Positions 16,231-32,107 are shown, counted from the first letter of the stretch. The stretch is DNA of 64,000 bases from Bugula neritina (GCA_964035545.1 CAXIUT010000230.1:124001-188000), one strand, 5' to 3'. Translations and numbers: made by a program. The notes: generated by a model from the letters alone, not told the origin.

Positions 16231-16425
16231 AAATACACTGCAACATACTGAAATACACTGCAAAATACTGAAATACACTGTAACATTCTGAAATATACTG
16301 CAACATACTGAAATACACTGCTACATACTGAAATATACTGCAACACACTGCAACATACTGCAACATACTAAAATACACTGTAACATAATGAAATACACTG
16401 CAACACATTGAAATATACTGCATGC
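15991..16425 (+). repeat. HOR block A, copy 3, shortened
   Basis: taacgcgctg at 15,991 and GCATGC at 16,420 are 429 bp apart instead of 599. The loss is 170 bp, a whole number of decamers, so register is kept. The junction is preceded by taacataatg. Confidence 0.82.
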
Positions 16426-18324
16426 AAAATACTGAAATACACTGCTACATACTGAAATATACTGCAACACACTGCAACATACTGCAACATACTAAAATAT
16501 ACTGCAACATACTGAAATACACTGCAAAATACTGAAATACACTGTAACATACTGAAATATACTGCAACACACTGCAACATACTGCAACATACTAAAATAC
16601 ACTGTAACATATTGAAATACACTGCAACACAGTGAAATATACTGCAATGTACCGAAATATATGGTGAACTGCTGAAATATACTGTCACACATTGAAAAAT
16701 ACTGCAACATACTGAAATATACTGCGACACATTGCAATATACTGTAACATACTGAAATATGCTGTAGCACACTGAAACACACTGCAACTCACTGAAATAT
16801 ACTGCAACATACTGAAATACACTGTAACATATTGAAATATACTGCAACATACTGAAATACAGTGCTACATACTGAAAAATACTGCAACATACTGCAACAT
16901 ACTGAAATACACTGTAACATACTGAAATACACTGCAACATACTACAACATATTGAAAGACACTGCAACACATTGAAATATACTGCAACATACCTAAATAT
17001 ACGGTAATATACAGAAATATACTGTAACACATTGAAAAACACTGCAACATACTGAAATACACTGCAACACACTGAAATACACCGCAAAATACTACAACAT
17101 ACTGAAATGCACTGTAACATATTGAAATACACTGCAACACATTGAAATATACTGCAATGTGCCGAAATATATGGTAAACTACAGAAATATACTGACACAC
17201 ATCGCAATATACTGTAACATACTGAAATATGCTGTAGCACACCGAAATACACTGCAACTCACTGAAATATACTGCAACATACTGAAATACACTGTAACAT
17301 ATTGAAATATACTGCAACATACTGCAACATACTGAAATACGTTGCAACACACTGAAATACACTGCAAAACACTGTAACACACTGAAATATACTGCAATGT
17401 ACCGAAATATATGGTGAACTACTGAAATATACTGTCACACATTGAAAAATACTGCAACATACTGAAATATACTGCGACACATTGCAATATACTGTAACAT
17501 ACTGACATATGCTGTAGCACACTGAAATACACTGCAACTCACTGAAATATACTGCAACATACTGAAATACACTTCAACACATTGATATATACTGCAACAT
17601 ACGGAAATACAGTGCTACATACTGAAATATACTGCAACATACTGCAACATAGTGAAATACACTGTAACATACTGAAATACACTGCAACATACTGCAACAT
17701 ACTGAAATACACTGCAACACACTGAAATACACTGCAAAATACTGTAACACACTGAAATATACTGCAATACACTGCAACATACCGCAACATACTAAAATAT
17801 ACTGCAACATACTGAAATACACTGCAAAATACTGAAATACACTTTAACATACTGAAATATACTGCAACATACTGAAATACACTGCTACATACTGAAATAT
17901 ACTGCAACACACTGCAACATACTGCAACATACTAAAATACACTGTAACATATTGAAATACACTGCAACACATTGAAATATACTGCAAAATACTGAAATAC
18001 ACTGCTACATACTGAAATATACTGCGACACACTGCAACATACTGCAACATACTAAAATATACTGCAACATACTGAAATACACTGCTAAATACTGAAATAC
18101 ACTGTAACATACTGAAACACACTGCAAAATACTACAACATATTGAAATACACTGCAATACATTGAAATATACTGCAACATACCTAAATATACGGTAATAT
18201 ACTGAAATATACTGTAACACATTGAAAAACACTACAAAATACTGAAATACACTGCAACATACTACAACATACTGAAATACGCTGTAATACATTGAAATAC
18301 ACTGCAACACCTTGAAATATTCTG

Positions 18325-18929
18325 TAACTCGCTGAAACATACTGTAACTCACTGAAATATAGTGTAATATATGGAAATGTACTGTAAAATACTGGAATAT
18401 ACTGTAACACACTGAAATATACTGCAACATACTGAAATACACTGTAACATACTGAATTATACTGCAACATCCTGCAACATACTGAAATACACTGTAACAT
18501 ACTGAAATACACTGCAACACACTGCAACATACTGCAACATACTAAACTATACTGCAACATACTGAAATACACTGCAAAACACTGAAATACACTGTAACAC
18601 ACTGAAATATACTGCAACATACTGCAACATACTAAAATATGCTGCAACATACTGAAATACACTGCAAAATACTGAAATACACTATAACATACTGAAATAT
18701 ACTGCAACACACTGCAACATACCGCAACATGCTAAAATATACTGCAACATACTGAAATACACTGCAAAATACTGAAATACACTGTAACATACTGAAATAT
18801 ACTGCAACATACTGAAATACACTGCTACATACTGAAATATACAGCAACACACTGCAACATACTGCAACATACTAAAATACACTGCAACATAATGAAATAC
18901 ACTGCAACACATTGAAATATACTGCATGC
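18325..18929 (+). repeat. HOR block B, copy 3
   Basis: taactcgctg to GCATGC at 18924-18929, spacing 599 bp, junction preceded by caacataatg. It is 7,008 bp from copy 2. Confidence 0.87.
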
Positions 18930-19498
18930 AAAATACTGAAATACACTGCTACATACTGAAATATACTGCAACACACTGCAACATACTGCAACATACTAAA
19001 ATATACTGCAACATACTGAAATACACTGCAAAATACTGAAATACACTGTAACATACTGAAATATACTGCAACACACTGCAACATACTGCAACATACTAAA
19101 ATACACTGTAACATATTGAAATACACTGCAACACAGTGAAATATACTGCAATGTACCGAAATATATGGTGAACTGCTGAAATATACTGTCACACATTGAA
19201 AAATACTGCAACATACTGAAATATACTGTAACATACTGAAATACGCTGTAGCACACTGAAATACACTGCAACTCACTGAAATATACTGCAACATACTGAA
19301 ATACAATGTAACATATTGAAAAATACTGCAGCATAGTGCAACATACTGAAATACACTGTAACATACTGAAATACACTGCAAAATACTACAACATATTGAA
19401 ATACACTGCAACACATTGAAATATACTGCAACATACCTAAATATACGGTAAGATACTGAAATAAACTGTAACACATTGAAAAATACTGCAACATACTG

Positions 19499-19598
19499 AA
19501 AGATACTGCAAGATACTGCAACATACTGAACTACACTGTAACATAATGAAACACACTGCAACATACTGTATTATACTGACATGCACTGGAACATATTG
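19499..19598 (+). repeat. Marker module following block B, copy 3
   Basis: Ten decamers from aaagatactg to ggaacatattg, +575 from the junction at 18924. Confidence 0.82.
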
Positions 19599-20535
19599 AA
19601 ATACACTGCAACAAATTGAAGTATACTGCAACACACTGAAACATACGGCAACATACTGAAATATACTGCAACAGATTGATATATACAGCAACATACTGAA
19701 ATATACTGCGAAACAATGCAATATACTGTAACATACTGAAATATGCTGTAGCACACTGAAATACACTGCAACTCACTGAAATATCCCGCAACATACTGAA
19801 ATACACTGTAACATATTGAAATATACTGCAACATACTGCAACATACTGAAATACACTGGAACATATTGAAATACACTGCAACAAATTGAAGTATACTGCA
19901 ACACACTGAAACACACTGAAATACACCGCAAAACACTACAACATACTGAAACATATTGCAACATACTGAAATACACTACTACATACTGAAATTTACTGCA
20001 ACATACTGCACCATACTGAAATACACTGTAACATACTAGAATACACTGCAACATACTACAACATATTGAAATACACTGCAACACATTGAAATATACTGCA
20101 ACATACCTAAATATACGTTAATATACTGAAATATACTGTAACACATTGAAAAACACTGCAACATACTGAAATACACTGCAACACACTAAAATACACCGCC
20201 AAATACTACAACATACTGAAATGCACTGTAACATATTGAAATACACTGCAACACATTGAAATATACTGTAACATACCTAAATATACGGTAATATACCAAA
20301 ATATACTGTAACACATTTAAAAATACTGCAACATACTGAAATACACTGCAACACACTGAAATACACTGCAAAATACTGTAACACACTGAAATATACTGCA
20401 ATACACTGCAACATACTGCAACATACTAAAATATACTGCAACATACTGAAATACACTGCAAAATACTGAAATACACTTTAACATACTGAAATATACTGCA
20501 ACATACTGAAATACACTGCTACATACTGAAATATA

Positions 20536-20538
20536 CAC
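20536..20538 (+). other. 1-bp register slip in the decamer array
   Basis: The unit pair aaatatactgcaacacactg is intact at 13,521-13,540 in the preceding HOR copy. Here it reads aaatatacacaacacactg, so TG is replaced by a single A and the following decamers move by -1. The change is absent from the copies I compared, so it arose after this HOR copy was made, or it is a sequencing or assembly error. Confidence 0.85.
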
Positions 20539-21947
20539 AACACACTGCAACATTGTGCAACATACTAAAATACACTGTAACATATTGAAATACACTGCAA
20601 CACATTGAAATATACTGCAAAATACTGAAATACACTGCTACATACTGAAATATACTGCGACACACTGCAACATACTGCAACATACTAAAATATTCTGCAA
20701 CATACTGAAATACACTGTAACATACTGAAATATACTGCAACATACTGAAATACATTGCTACACATTGAAATATACTGCAATGTACCGAAATATATGGTAA
20801 ACTACTGAAATATACTGTCACACATTGAAAAATACTGCAAAATACTGAAATACACTGCTACATACTGAAATATACTGCGACACACTGCAACATACTGCAA
20901 CATACTAAAATATTCTGCAACATACTGAAATACACTGCAACATACTAAAATACACTGTAACATATTGAAATACACTGCAACACATTGAAATATACTGCAA
21001 TGTACCGAAATATATGGTAAACTACTGAAATATACTGTCACACATTGAAAAATACTGCAACATACTGAAATATACTGCGACACATTGCAATATACTGTAA
21101 CATACTGAAATATGCTGTAGCACACTGAAATACACTGCAACTCACTGAAATATACTGCAACATACTGAAATACAGTGCTACATACTAAAATATACTGCAA
21201 CATACTGCAACATAGTGAAATACACTGTAACATACTGAAATACACTGCAACATACTACAACATACTGAAATACACTGCAACACATTGAAATATACTGTAA
21301 CATACCTAAATATACGGTAATATACCAAAATATACTGTAACACATTTAAAAAAACTGCAACATACTGAAATACACTGCAACACACTGAAATACACTGCAA
21401 AATACTGTAACACACTGAAATATACTGCAATATACTGAAATACACTGCAAAATACTGAAATACACTTTAACATACTGAAATTTACTGCAACATACTGAAA
21501 TACACTGCTACATACTGAAATATACTGCAACACACTGCAACATACTGCAACATACTAAAATACACTGTAACATATTGAAATACATTGCAACACATTGAAA
21601 TATACTGCAAAATACTGAAATACACTGCTACATACTGAAATATACTGCGACACACTGCAACATACTGCAACATACTAAAATATACTGCAACATATTGAAA
21701 TACACTGCTAAATACTGAAATACACCGTAACATACTGAAATACACTGCAAAATACTACAACATATTGAAATACACTGCAATACATTGAAATATACTGCAA
21801 CATACCTAAATATACGGTAATATACTGAAATATACTGTAACACATTGAAAAATACTACAAAATACTGAAATACACTGCAATATACTACAACATACTGAAA
21901 TACGCTGTAATACATTGAAATACACTGCAACACATTGAAATATACTG

Positions 21948-22692
21948 TAACGCGCTGAAACAAACCGTAACTCACTGAAATATAGTGTAATATACGGAAA
22001 TGTACTGTAAAATACTGGAATATACTGTAACACACTGAAATATACTGCAACATACTGAAATACACTGTAACATACTGAATTATACTGCAACATCCTGCAA
22101 CATACTGAAATACACTGTAACATACTGAAATACACTGCAACACACTGCAACATACTGCAACATACTAAAATATACTGCAACATACTGAAATACACTGTAA
22201 CATACTGAATTATACTGCAACATCCTGCAACATACTGAAATACACTTTAACATACTGAAATATACTGCAACATACTGAAATACACTGCTACATACTGAAA
22301 TATACTGCAACACACTGCAACATACTGCAACATACTAAAATACACTGTAACATATTGAAATACACTGCAACACATTGAAATATACTGCAAAATACTGAAA
22401 TACACTGCTACATACTGAAATATACTGCGACACACTGCAACATACTGCAACATACTAAAATATACTGCAACATACTGAAATACACTGCAAAATACTGAAA
22501 TATACTGCAACATACTGAAATACACTGCAAAATACTGAAATACACTGTAACATTCTGAAATATACTGCAACATACTGAAATACACTGCTACATACTGAAA
22601 TATACTGCAACACACTGCAACATACTGCAACATACTAAAACACACTGTAACATAATGAAATACACTGCAACACATTGAAATATACTGCATGC
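21948..22692 (+). repeat. HOR block A, copy 4, lengthened
   Basis: taacgcgctg at 21,948 to GCATGC at 22,687-22,692, spacing 739 bp, 140 bp longer than the standard 599. It is the first junction with the subtype aaaacacactg before taacataatg, which all later type-A junctions share. Confidence 0.82.
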
Positions 22693-25390
22693 AAAATACT
22701 GAAATACACTGCTACATACTGAAATATACTGCAACACACTGCAACATACTGCAACATACTAAAATATACTGCAACATACTGAAATACACTGCAAAATACT
22801 GAAATACACTGTAACATACTGAAATATACTGCAACACACTGCAACATACTGCAACATACTAAAATACACTGTAACATATTGAAATACACTGCAACGCAGT
22901 GAAATATACTGCAATGTACCGAAATATATGGTGAACTGCTGAAATATACTGTCACACATTGAAAAATACTGCAACATACTGAAATATACTGCGACACATT
23001 GCAATATACTGTAACATACTGAAATATGCTGTAGCACACTGAAACACACTGCAACTCACTGAAATATACTGCAACATACTGAAATACACTGTAACATATT
23101 GAAATATACTGCAACATACTGAAATACAGTGCTACATACTGAAATATACTGCAACATACTGCAACATACTGAAATACACTGTAACATACTGAAATACACT
23201 GCAACATACTACAACATATTGAAAGACACTGCAACACATTGAAATATACTGCAACATACCTAAATATACGGTAATATACAGAAATATACCGTAACACATT
23301 GAAAAACACTGCAACATACTGAAATACACTGCAACACACTGAAATACACCGCAAAATACTACAACATACTGAAATGCACTGTAACATATTGAAATACACT
23401 GCAACACATTGAAATATACTGCAATGTACCGAAATATATGGTAAACTACAGAAATATACTGACACACATCGCAATATACTGTAACATACTGAAATATGCT
23501 GTAGCACACTGAAATACACTGCAACTCACTGAAATATACTGCAACATACTGAAATACACTGTAACATATTGAAATATACTGCAACATACTGCAACATACT
23601 GAAATACATTGCAACACACTGAAATACACTGCAAAACACTGTAACACACTGAAATATACTGCAATGTACCGAAATATATGGTAAACTACTGAAATATACT
23701 GTCACACATTGAAAAATACTGCAACATACTGAAATATACTGCGACACATTGCAATATACTGTAACATACTGACATATGCTGTAGCACACTGAAATACACT
23801 GCAACTCACTGAAATATACTGCAACATACTGAAATACACTTCAACACATTGAAATATACTGCAACATACTGAAATACAGTGCTACATACTGAAATATACT
23901 GCAACATACTGCAACATAGTGAAATACACTGTAACATACTGAAATACACTGCAACATACTGCAACATACTGAAATACACTGCAACACACTGAAATACACT
24001 GCAAAATACTGTAACACACTGAAATATACTGCAATACACTGCAACATACCGCAACATACTAAAATATACTGCAACATACTGAAATACACTGCAAAATACT
24101 GAAATACACTTTAACATACTGAAATATACTGCAACATACTGAAATACGCTGCTACATACTGAAATATACTGCAACACATTGCAACATACTGCAACATACT
24201 AAAATACACTGTAACATATTGAAATACACTGCAACACATTGAAATATACTGCAAAATACTGAAATACACTGCTACATACTGAAATATACTGCGACACACT
24301 GCAACATACTGCAACATACTAAAATATACTGCCACATACTGAAATACACTGCTAAATACTGAAATACACTGTAACATACTGAAACACACTGCAAAATACT
24401 ACAACATATTGAAATACACTGCAATACATTGAAATATACTGCAACATACCTAAATATACGGTAATATACTGAAATATACTGTAACACATTGAAAAATACT
24501 ACAAAATACTGAAATACACTGCAACATACTACAACATACTGAAATACGCTGTAATACATTGAAATACACTGCAACACCTTGAAATATACTGTAACTCGCT
24601 GAAACATACTGTAACTCACTGAAATATAGTGTAATATACGGAAATGTACTGTAAATTACTGGAATATACTGTAACACACTGAAATATACTGCAACATACT
24701 GAAATACACTGTAACATACTGAATTATACTGCAACATCCTGCAACATACTGAAATACACTGTAACATACTGAAATACACTGCAACACACTGCAACATACT
24801 GCAACATACTAAAATATACTGCAACATACTGAAATACACTGCAAAATACTGAAATACACTGTAACACACTGAAATATACTGCAACATACTGAAATACACT
24901 GTAACATACTGAATTATACTGCAACATCCTGCAACATACTGAAATACACTTTAACATACTGAAATATACTGCAACATACTGAAATACACTGCTACATACT
25001 GAAATATACTGCAACACACTGCAACATACTGCAACATACTAAAATACACTGTAACATATTGAAATACACTGCAACACATTGAAATATACTGCAAAATACT
25101 GAAATACACTGCTACATACTGAAATATACTGCGACACACTGCAACATACTGCAACATACTAAAATATACTTCAACATACTGAAATACACTGCAAAATACT
25201 GAAATATACTGCAACATACTGAAATACACTGCAAAATACTGAAATACACTGTAACATTCTGAAATATACTGCAACATACTGAAATACACTGCTACATACT
25301 GAAATATACTGCAACACACTGCAACATACTGCAACATACTAAAACACACTGTAACATGATGAAATACACTGCAACACATTGAAATATACT
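22687..25390 (+). repeat. Short HOR unit 4 (2,704 bp) without a B junction
   Basis: Two type-A junctions follow one another with no type-B junction between. Positions of about 22,247-24,090 match 24,951-26,794 at an offset of 2,704 bp. The upstream landmark of the second junction is the B-type taactcgctg (24,592), so the B half has been partly fused with the A half. Confidence 0.78.
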
Positions 25391-25396
25391 GCATGC
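24592..25396 (+). repeat. A/B hybrid block 1
   Basis: The block begins with the B landmark taactcgctg after caacaccttg but ends with a type-A junction, taacatgatg before GCATGC at 25391-25396. Spacing is 799 bp instead of 599. The simplest reading is unequal exchange between an A block and a B block. A nearly identical hybrid lies 3,708 bp downstream. Confidence 0.78.
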
Positions 25397-28300
25397 AAAA
25401 TACTGAAATACACTGTTACATACTGAAATATACTGCAACACACTGCAACATACTGCAACATACTGAAATATACTGCAACATACTGAAATACACTGCAAAA
25501 TACTGAAATACACTGTAACATACTGAAATATACTGCAACACACTGCAACATACTGCAACATACTAAAATACACTGTAACATATTGAAATACACTGCAACA
25601 CAGTGAAATATACTGCAATGTACCGAAATATATGGTGAACTGCTGAAATATACTGTCACACATTGAAAAATACTGCAACATACTGAAATATACTGCGACA
25701 CATTGCAATATACTGTAACATACTGAAATATGCTGTAGCACACTGAAACACACTGCAACTCACTGAAATATACTGCAACATACTGAAATACACTGTAACA
25801 TATTGAAATATACTGCAACATACTGAAATACAGTGCTACATACTGAAATATACTGCAACATACTGCAACATACTGAAATACACTGTAACATACTGAAATA
25901 CACTGCAACATACTACAACATATTGAAAGACACTGCAACACATTGAAATATACTGCAACATACCTAAATATACGGTAATATACAGAAATATACTGTAACA
26001 CATTGAAAAACACTGCAACATACTGAAATACACTGCAACACACTGAAATACACCGCAAAATACTACAACATACTGAAATGCACTGTAACATATTGAAATA
26101 CACTGCAACACATTGAAATATACTGCAATGTACCGAAATATATGGTAAACTACAGAAATATACTGACACACATCGCAATATACTGTAACATAATGAAATA
26201 TGCTGTAGCACACTGAAATACACTGCAACTCACTGAAATATACTGCAACATACTGAAATACACTGTAACATAATGAAATATACTGCAACATACTGCAACA
26301 TACTGAAATACATTGCAACACACTGAAGTACACTGCAAAACACTGTAACACACTGAAATATACTGCAATGTACCGAAATATATGGTAAACTACTGAAATA
26401 TACTGTCACACATTGAAAAATACTGCAACATACTGAAATATACTGCGACACATTGCAATATACTGTAACATACTGACATATGCTGTAGCACACTGAAATA
26501 CACTGCAACTCACTGAAATATACTGCAACATACTGAAATACACTTCAACACATTGAAATATACTGCAACATACTGAAATACAGTGCTACATACTGAAATA
26601 TACTGCAACATACTGCAACATAGTGAAATACACTGTAACATACTGAAATACACTGCAACATACTGCAACATACTGAAATACACTGCAACACACTGAAATA
26701 CACTGCAAAATACTGTAACACACTGAAATATACTGCAATACACTGCAACATACCGCAACATACTAAAATATACTGCAACATACTGAAATACACTTTAACA
26801 TACTGAAATATACTGCAACATACTGAAATACGCTGCTACATACTGAAATATACTGCAACACACTGCAACATACTGCAACATACTAAAATATACTGCAACA
26901 TACTGAAATACACTGCTAAATACTGAAATACACTGTAACATACTGAAACACACTGCAAAATACTACAACATATTGAAATACACTGCAATACATTGAAATA
27001 TACTGCAACATACCTAAATATACGGTAATATACTGAAATATACTGTAACACATTGAAAAATACTACAAAATACTGAAATACACTGCAACATACTACAACA
27101 TACTGAAATACGCTGTAATACATTGAAATACACTGCAACACCTTGAAATATACTGTAACTCGCTGAAACATACTGTAACTCACTGAAATATAGTGTAATA
27201 TACGGAAATGTACTGTAAAATACTGGAATATACTGTAACACACTGAAATATACTGCAACATACTGAAATACACTGTAACATACTGAATTATACTGCAACA
27301 TCCTGCAACATACTGAAATACACTGTAACATACTGAAATACACTGCAACACACTGCAACATACTGCAACATACTAAAATATACTGCAACATACTGAAATA
27401 CACTGCAAAATACTGAAATACACTGTAACACAGTGAAATATACTGCAACATACTGCAACATACTAAAAGATGCTGCAACATACTGAAATACACTGCAAAA
27501 TACTGAAATACACTATAAAATACTGAAATATACTGCAACACACTGCAACATACCGCAACATGCTAAAATATACTGCAACATACTGAAATACACTGCAAAA
27601 TACTGAAATACACTGTAACATACTGAAATATACTGCAACATACTGAAATACACTGCTACATACTGAAATATACTGCAACACACTGCAACATACTGCAACA
27701 TACTAAAATACACTGCAACATAATGAAATACACTGCAACACATTGAAATATACTGCATGCAAAATACTGAAATACACTGCTACATACTGAAATATACTGC
27801 AACACACTGCAACATACTGCAACATACTAAAATATACTGCAACATACTGAAATACACTGCAAAATACTGAAATACACTGTAACATACTGAAATATACTGC
27901 AACACACTGCAACATACTGCAACATACTAAAATACACTGTAACATATTGAAATACACTGCAACACAGTGAAATATACTGCAATGTACCGAAATATATGGT
28001 GAACTGCTGAAATATACTGTCACACATTGAAAAATACTGCAACATACTGAAATACACTGCTAAATACTGAAATACACTGTAACATACTGAAACACACTGC
28101 AAAATACTACAACATATTGAAATATACTGCAATACATTGAAATATACTGCAACATACCTAAATATACGGTAATATACTGAAATATACTGTAACACATTGA
28201 AAAATACTACAAAATACTGAAATACACTGCAACATACTACAACATACTGAAATACGCTGTAATACATTGAAATACACTGCAACACCTTGAAATATACTGT

Positions 28301-29098
28301 AACTCGCTGAAACATACTGTAACTCACTGAAATATAGTGTAATATACGGAAATGTACTGTAAATTACTGGAATATACTGTAACACACTGAAATATACTGC
28401 AACATACTGAAATACACTGTAACATACTGAATTATACTGCAACATCCTGCAACATACTGAAATACACTGTAACATACTGAAATACACTGCAACACACTGC
28501 AACATACTGCAACATACTAAAATATACTGCAACATACTGAAATACACTGCAAAATACTGAAATACACTGTAACACACTGAAATATACTGCAACATACTGA
28601 AATACACTGTAACATACTGAATTATACTGCAACATCCTGCAACATACTGAAATACACTTTAACATACTGAAATATACTGCAACATACTGAAATACACTGC
28701 TACATACTGAAATATACTGCAACACACTGCAACATACTGCAACATACTAAAATACACTGTAACATATTGAAATACACTGCAACACATTGAAATATACTGC
28801 AAAATACTGAAATACACTGCTACATACTGAAATATACTGCGACACACTGCAACATACTGCAACATACTAAAATATACTTCAACATACTGAAATACACTGC
28901 AAAATACTGAAATATACTGCAACATACTGAAATACACTGCAAAATACTGAAATACACCGTAACATTCTGAAATATACTGCAACATACTGAAATACACTGC
29001 TACATACTGAAATATACTGCAACACACTGCAACATACTGCAACATACTAAAACACACTGTAACATAATGAAATACACTGCAACACATTGAAATATACT
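25391..29098 (+). repeat. Short HOR unit 5 (3,708 bp)
   Basis: Type-A junction to type-A junction, holding block B at 27,156-27,760 and then a second hybrid block. It has no taacgcgctg. About 24,340-25,810 matches 28,050-29,520 at an offset of 3,708 bp. Confidence 0.8.
27156..27760 (+). repeat. HOR block B, copy 4
   Basis: taactcgctg to GCATGC at 27755-27760, spacing 599 bp, junction preceded by caacataatg. This is the only B block not followed by the marker module at +575. The sequence there already belongs to the next hybrid block. Confidence 0.87.
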
Positions 29099-29104
29099 GC
29101 ATGC
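28300..29104 (+). repeat. A/B hybrid block 2
   Basis: B landmark taactcgctg at 28,300 and a type-A junction (taacataatg, GCATGC at 29099-29104) 799 bp later, the same layout as hybrid block 1. The two share an unusual taaattactg unit shortly after the landmark, which supports copying of one hybrid rather than two independent exchanges. Confidence 0.78.
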
Positions 29105-30933
29105 AAAATACTGAAATACACTGTTACATACTGAAATATACTGCAACACACTGCAACATACTGCAACATACTGAAATATACTGCAACATACTGAAATACA
29201 CTGCAAAATACTGAAATACACTGTAACATACTGAAATATACTGCAACACACTGCAACATACTGCAACATACTAAAATACACTGTAACATATTGAAATACA
29301 CTGCAACACAGTGAAATATACTGCAATGTACCGAAATATATGGTGAACTGCTGAAATATACTGTCACACATTGAAAAATACTGCAACATACTGAAATATA
29401 CTGCGACACATTGCAATATACTGTAACATACTGAAATATGCTGTAGCACACTGAAACACACTGCAACTCACTGAAATATACTGCAACATACTGAAATACA
29501 CTGTAACATATTGAAATATACTGCAACATACTGAAATACACTGTAACATACTGAAATACACTGCAACATACTACAACATATTGAAAGACACTGCAACACA
29601 TTGAAATATACTGCAACATACCTAAATATACGGTAATATACAGAAATATACTGTAACACATTGAAAAACACTGCAACATACTGAAATACACTGCAACACA
29701 CTGAAATACACCGCAAAATACTACAACATACTGAAATGCACTGTAACATATTGAAATACACTGCAAAACATTGAAATATACTGCAATGTACCGAAATATA
29801 TGGTAAACTACAGAAATATACTGACACACATCGCAATATACTGTAACATACTGAAATATGCTGTAGCACACTGAAATACACTGCAACTCACTGAAATATA
29901 CTGCAACATACTGAAATACACTGTAACATAATGAAATATACTGCAACATACTGCAACATACTGAAATACATTGCAACACACTGAAATACACTGCAAAACA
30001 CTGTAACACACTGAAATATACTGCAATGTACCGAAATATATGGTAAACTACTGAAATATACTGTCACACATTGAAAAATACTGCAACATACTGAAATATA
30101 CTGCGACACATTGCAATATACTGTAACATACTGACATATGCTGTAGCACACTGAAATACACTGCAACTCACTGAAATATACTGCAACATACTGAAATACA
30201 CTTCAACACATTGAAATATACTGCAACATACTGAAATACAGTGCTACATACTGAAATATACTGCAACATACTGCAACATAGTGAAATACACTGTAACATA
30301 CTGAAATACACTGCAACATACTGCAACATACTGAAATACACTGCAACACACTGAAATACACTGCAAAATACTGTAACACACTGAATTATACTGCAATACA
30401 CTGCAACATACCGCAACATACTAAAATATACTGCAACATACTGAAATACACTTTAACATACTGAAATATACTGCAACATACTGAAATACGCTGCTACATA
30501 CTGAAATATACTGCAACACACTGCAACATACTGCAACATACTAAAATACACTGTAACATATTGAAATACACTGCAACACATTGAAATATACTGCAAAATA
30601 CTGAAATACACTGCTACATACTGAAATATACTGCGACACACTGCAACATACTGCAACATACTAAAATATACTGCAACATACTGAAATACACTGCTAAATA
30701 CTGAAATACACTGTAACATACTGAAACACACTGCAAAATACTACAACATATTGAAATACACTGCAATACATTGAAATATACTGCAACATACCTAAATATA
30801 CGGTAATATACTGAAATATACTGTAACACATTGAAAAATACTACAAAATACTGAAATACACTGCAACATACTACAACATACTGAAATACGCTGTAATACA
30901 TTGAAATACACTGCAACACCTTGAAATATACTG

Positions 30934-31538
30934 TAACTCGCTGAAACATACTGTAACTCACTGAAATATAGTGTAATATACGGAAATGTACTGTAAAATA
31001 CTGGAATATACTGTAACACACTGAAATATACTGCAACGTACTGAAATACACTGTAACATACTGAATTATACTGCAACATCCTGCAACATACTGAAATACA
31101 CTGTAACATACTGAAATACACTGCAACACACTGCAACATACTGCAACATACTAAAATATACTGCAACATACTGAAATACACTGCAAAATACTGAAATACA
31201 CTGTAACACACTGAAATATACTGCAACATACTGCAACATACTAAAATATGCTGCAACATACTGAAATACACTGCAAAACACTGAAATACACTATAAAATA
31301 CTGAAATATACTGCAACACACTGCAACATACTGCAACATGCTAAAATATACTGCAACATACTGAAATACACTGCAAAATACTGAAATACACTGTAACATA
31401 CTGAAATATACTGCAACATACTGAAATACACTGCTACATACTGAAATATACTGCAACACACTGCAACATACTGCAACATACTAAAATACACTGCAACATA
31501 ATGAAATACACTGCAACACATTGAAATATACTGCATGC
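30934..31538 (+). repeat. HOR block B, copy 5
   Basis: taactcgctg to GCATGC at 31533-31538, spacing 599 bp, junction preceded by caacataatg. It belongs to the 4,038-bp near-identical series. Confidence 0.87.
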
Positions 31539-32107
31539 AAAATACTGAAATACACTGCTACATACTGAAATATACTGCAACACACTGCAACATACTGCAA
31601 CATACTAAAATATACTGCAACATACTGAAATACACTGCAAAATACTGAAATACACTGTAACATACTGAAATATACTGCAACACACTGCAACATACTGCAA
31701 CATACTAAAATACACTGTAACATATTGAAATACACTGCAACACAGTGAAATATACTGCAATGTACCGAAATATATGGTGAACTGCTGAAATATACTGTCA
31801 CACATTGAAAAATACTGCAACATACTGAAATATACTGTAACATACTGAAATACGCTGTAGCACACTGAAATACACTGCAACTCACTGAAATATACTGCAA
31901 TATACTGAAATACACTGTAACATATTGAAAATTACTGCAGCATAGTGCAACATACTGAAATACACTGTAACATACTGAAATACACTGCAAAATACTACAA
32001 CATATTGAAATACACTGCAACACATTGAAATATACTGCAACATACCTAAATATACGGTAAGATACTGAAATAAACTGTAACACATTGAAAAATACTGCAA
32101 CATACTG

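Larger units (their letters stand above)
9412..16419 (+). repeat. Long A-B HOR unit 2 (7,008 bp)
   Basis: Type-A junction to type-A junction. It contains block B at 11,317-11,921, its marker module, and two taacgcgctg landmarks (14,941 and 15,991) created by an internal 1,050-bp tandem duplication. From about 9,250 to 15,180 it matches 16,260-22,190 at an offset of 7,008 bp, falling to 7,007 after the 1-bp loss at 20,537. Confidence 0.83.
16420..22686 (+). repeat. Long A-B HOR unit 3 (6,267 bp)
   Basis: Type-A junction to type-A junction. It has block B at 18,325-18,929 and taacgcgctg at 21,948. It lacks the 1,050-bp duplication of unit 2 and contains the only 1-bp register slip in the left half of the window, at 20,537. 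Confidence 0.82.

Noticed and set aside
29047-30009. Longest open frame on the - strand, 320 codons, Cys/Tyr/Val-rich ten-residue repeats
   Set aside because: It is composed entirely of satellite decamers, starts and stops at variant units and crosses repeat landmarks. Equivalent frames overlap it in other phases with the same peptide pattern. No promoter-like break or codon bias is visible.
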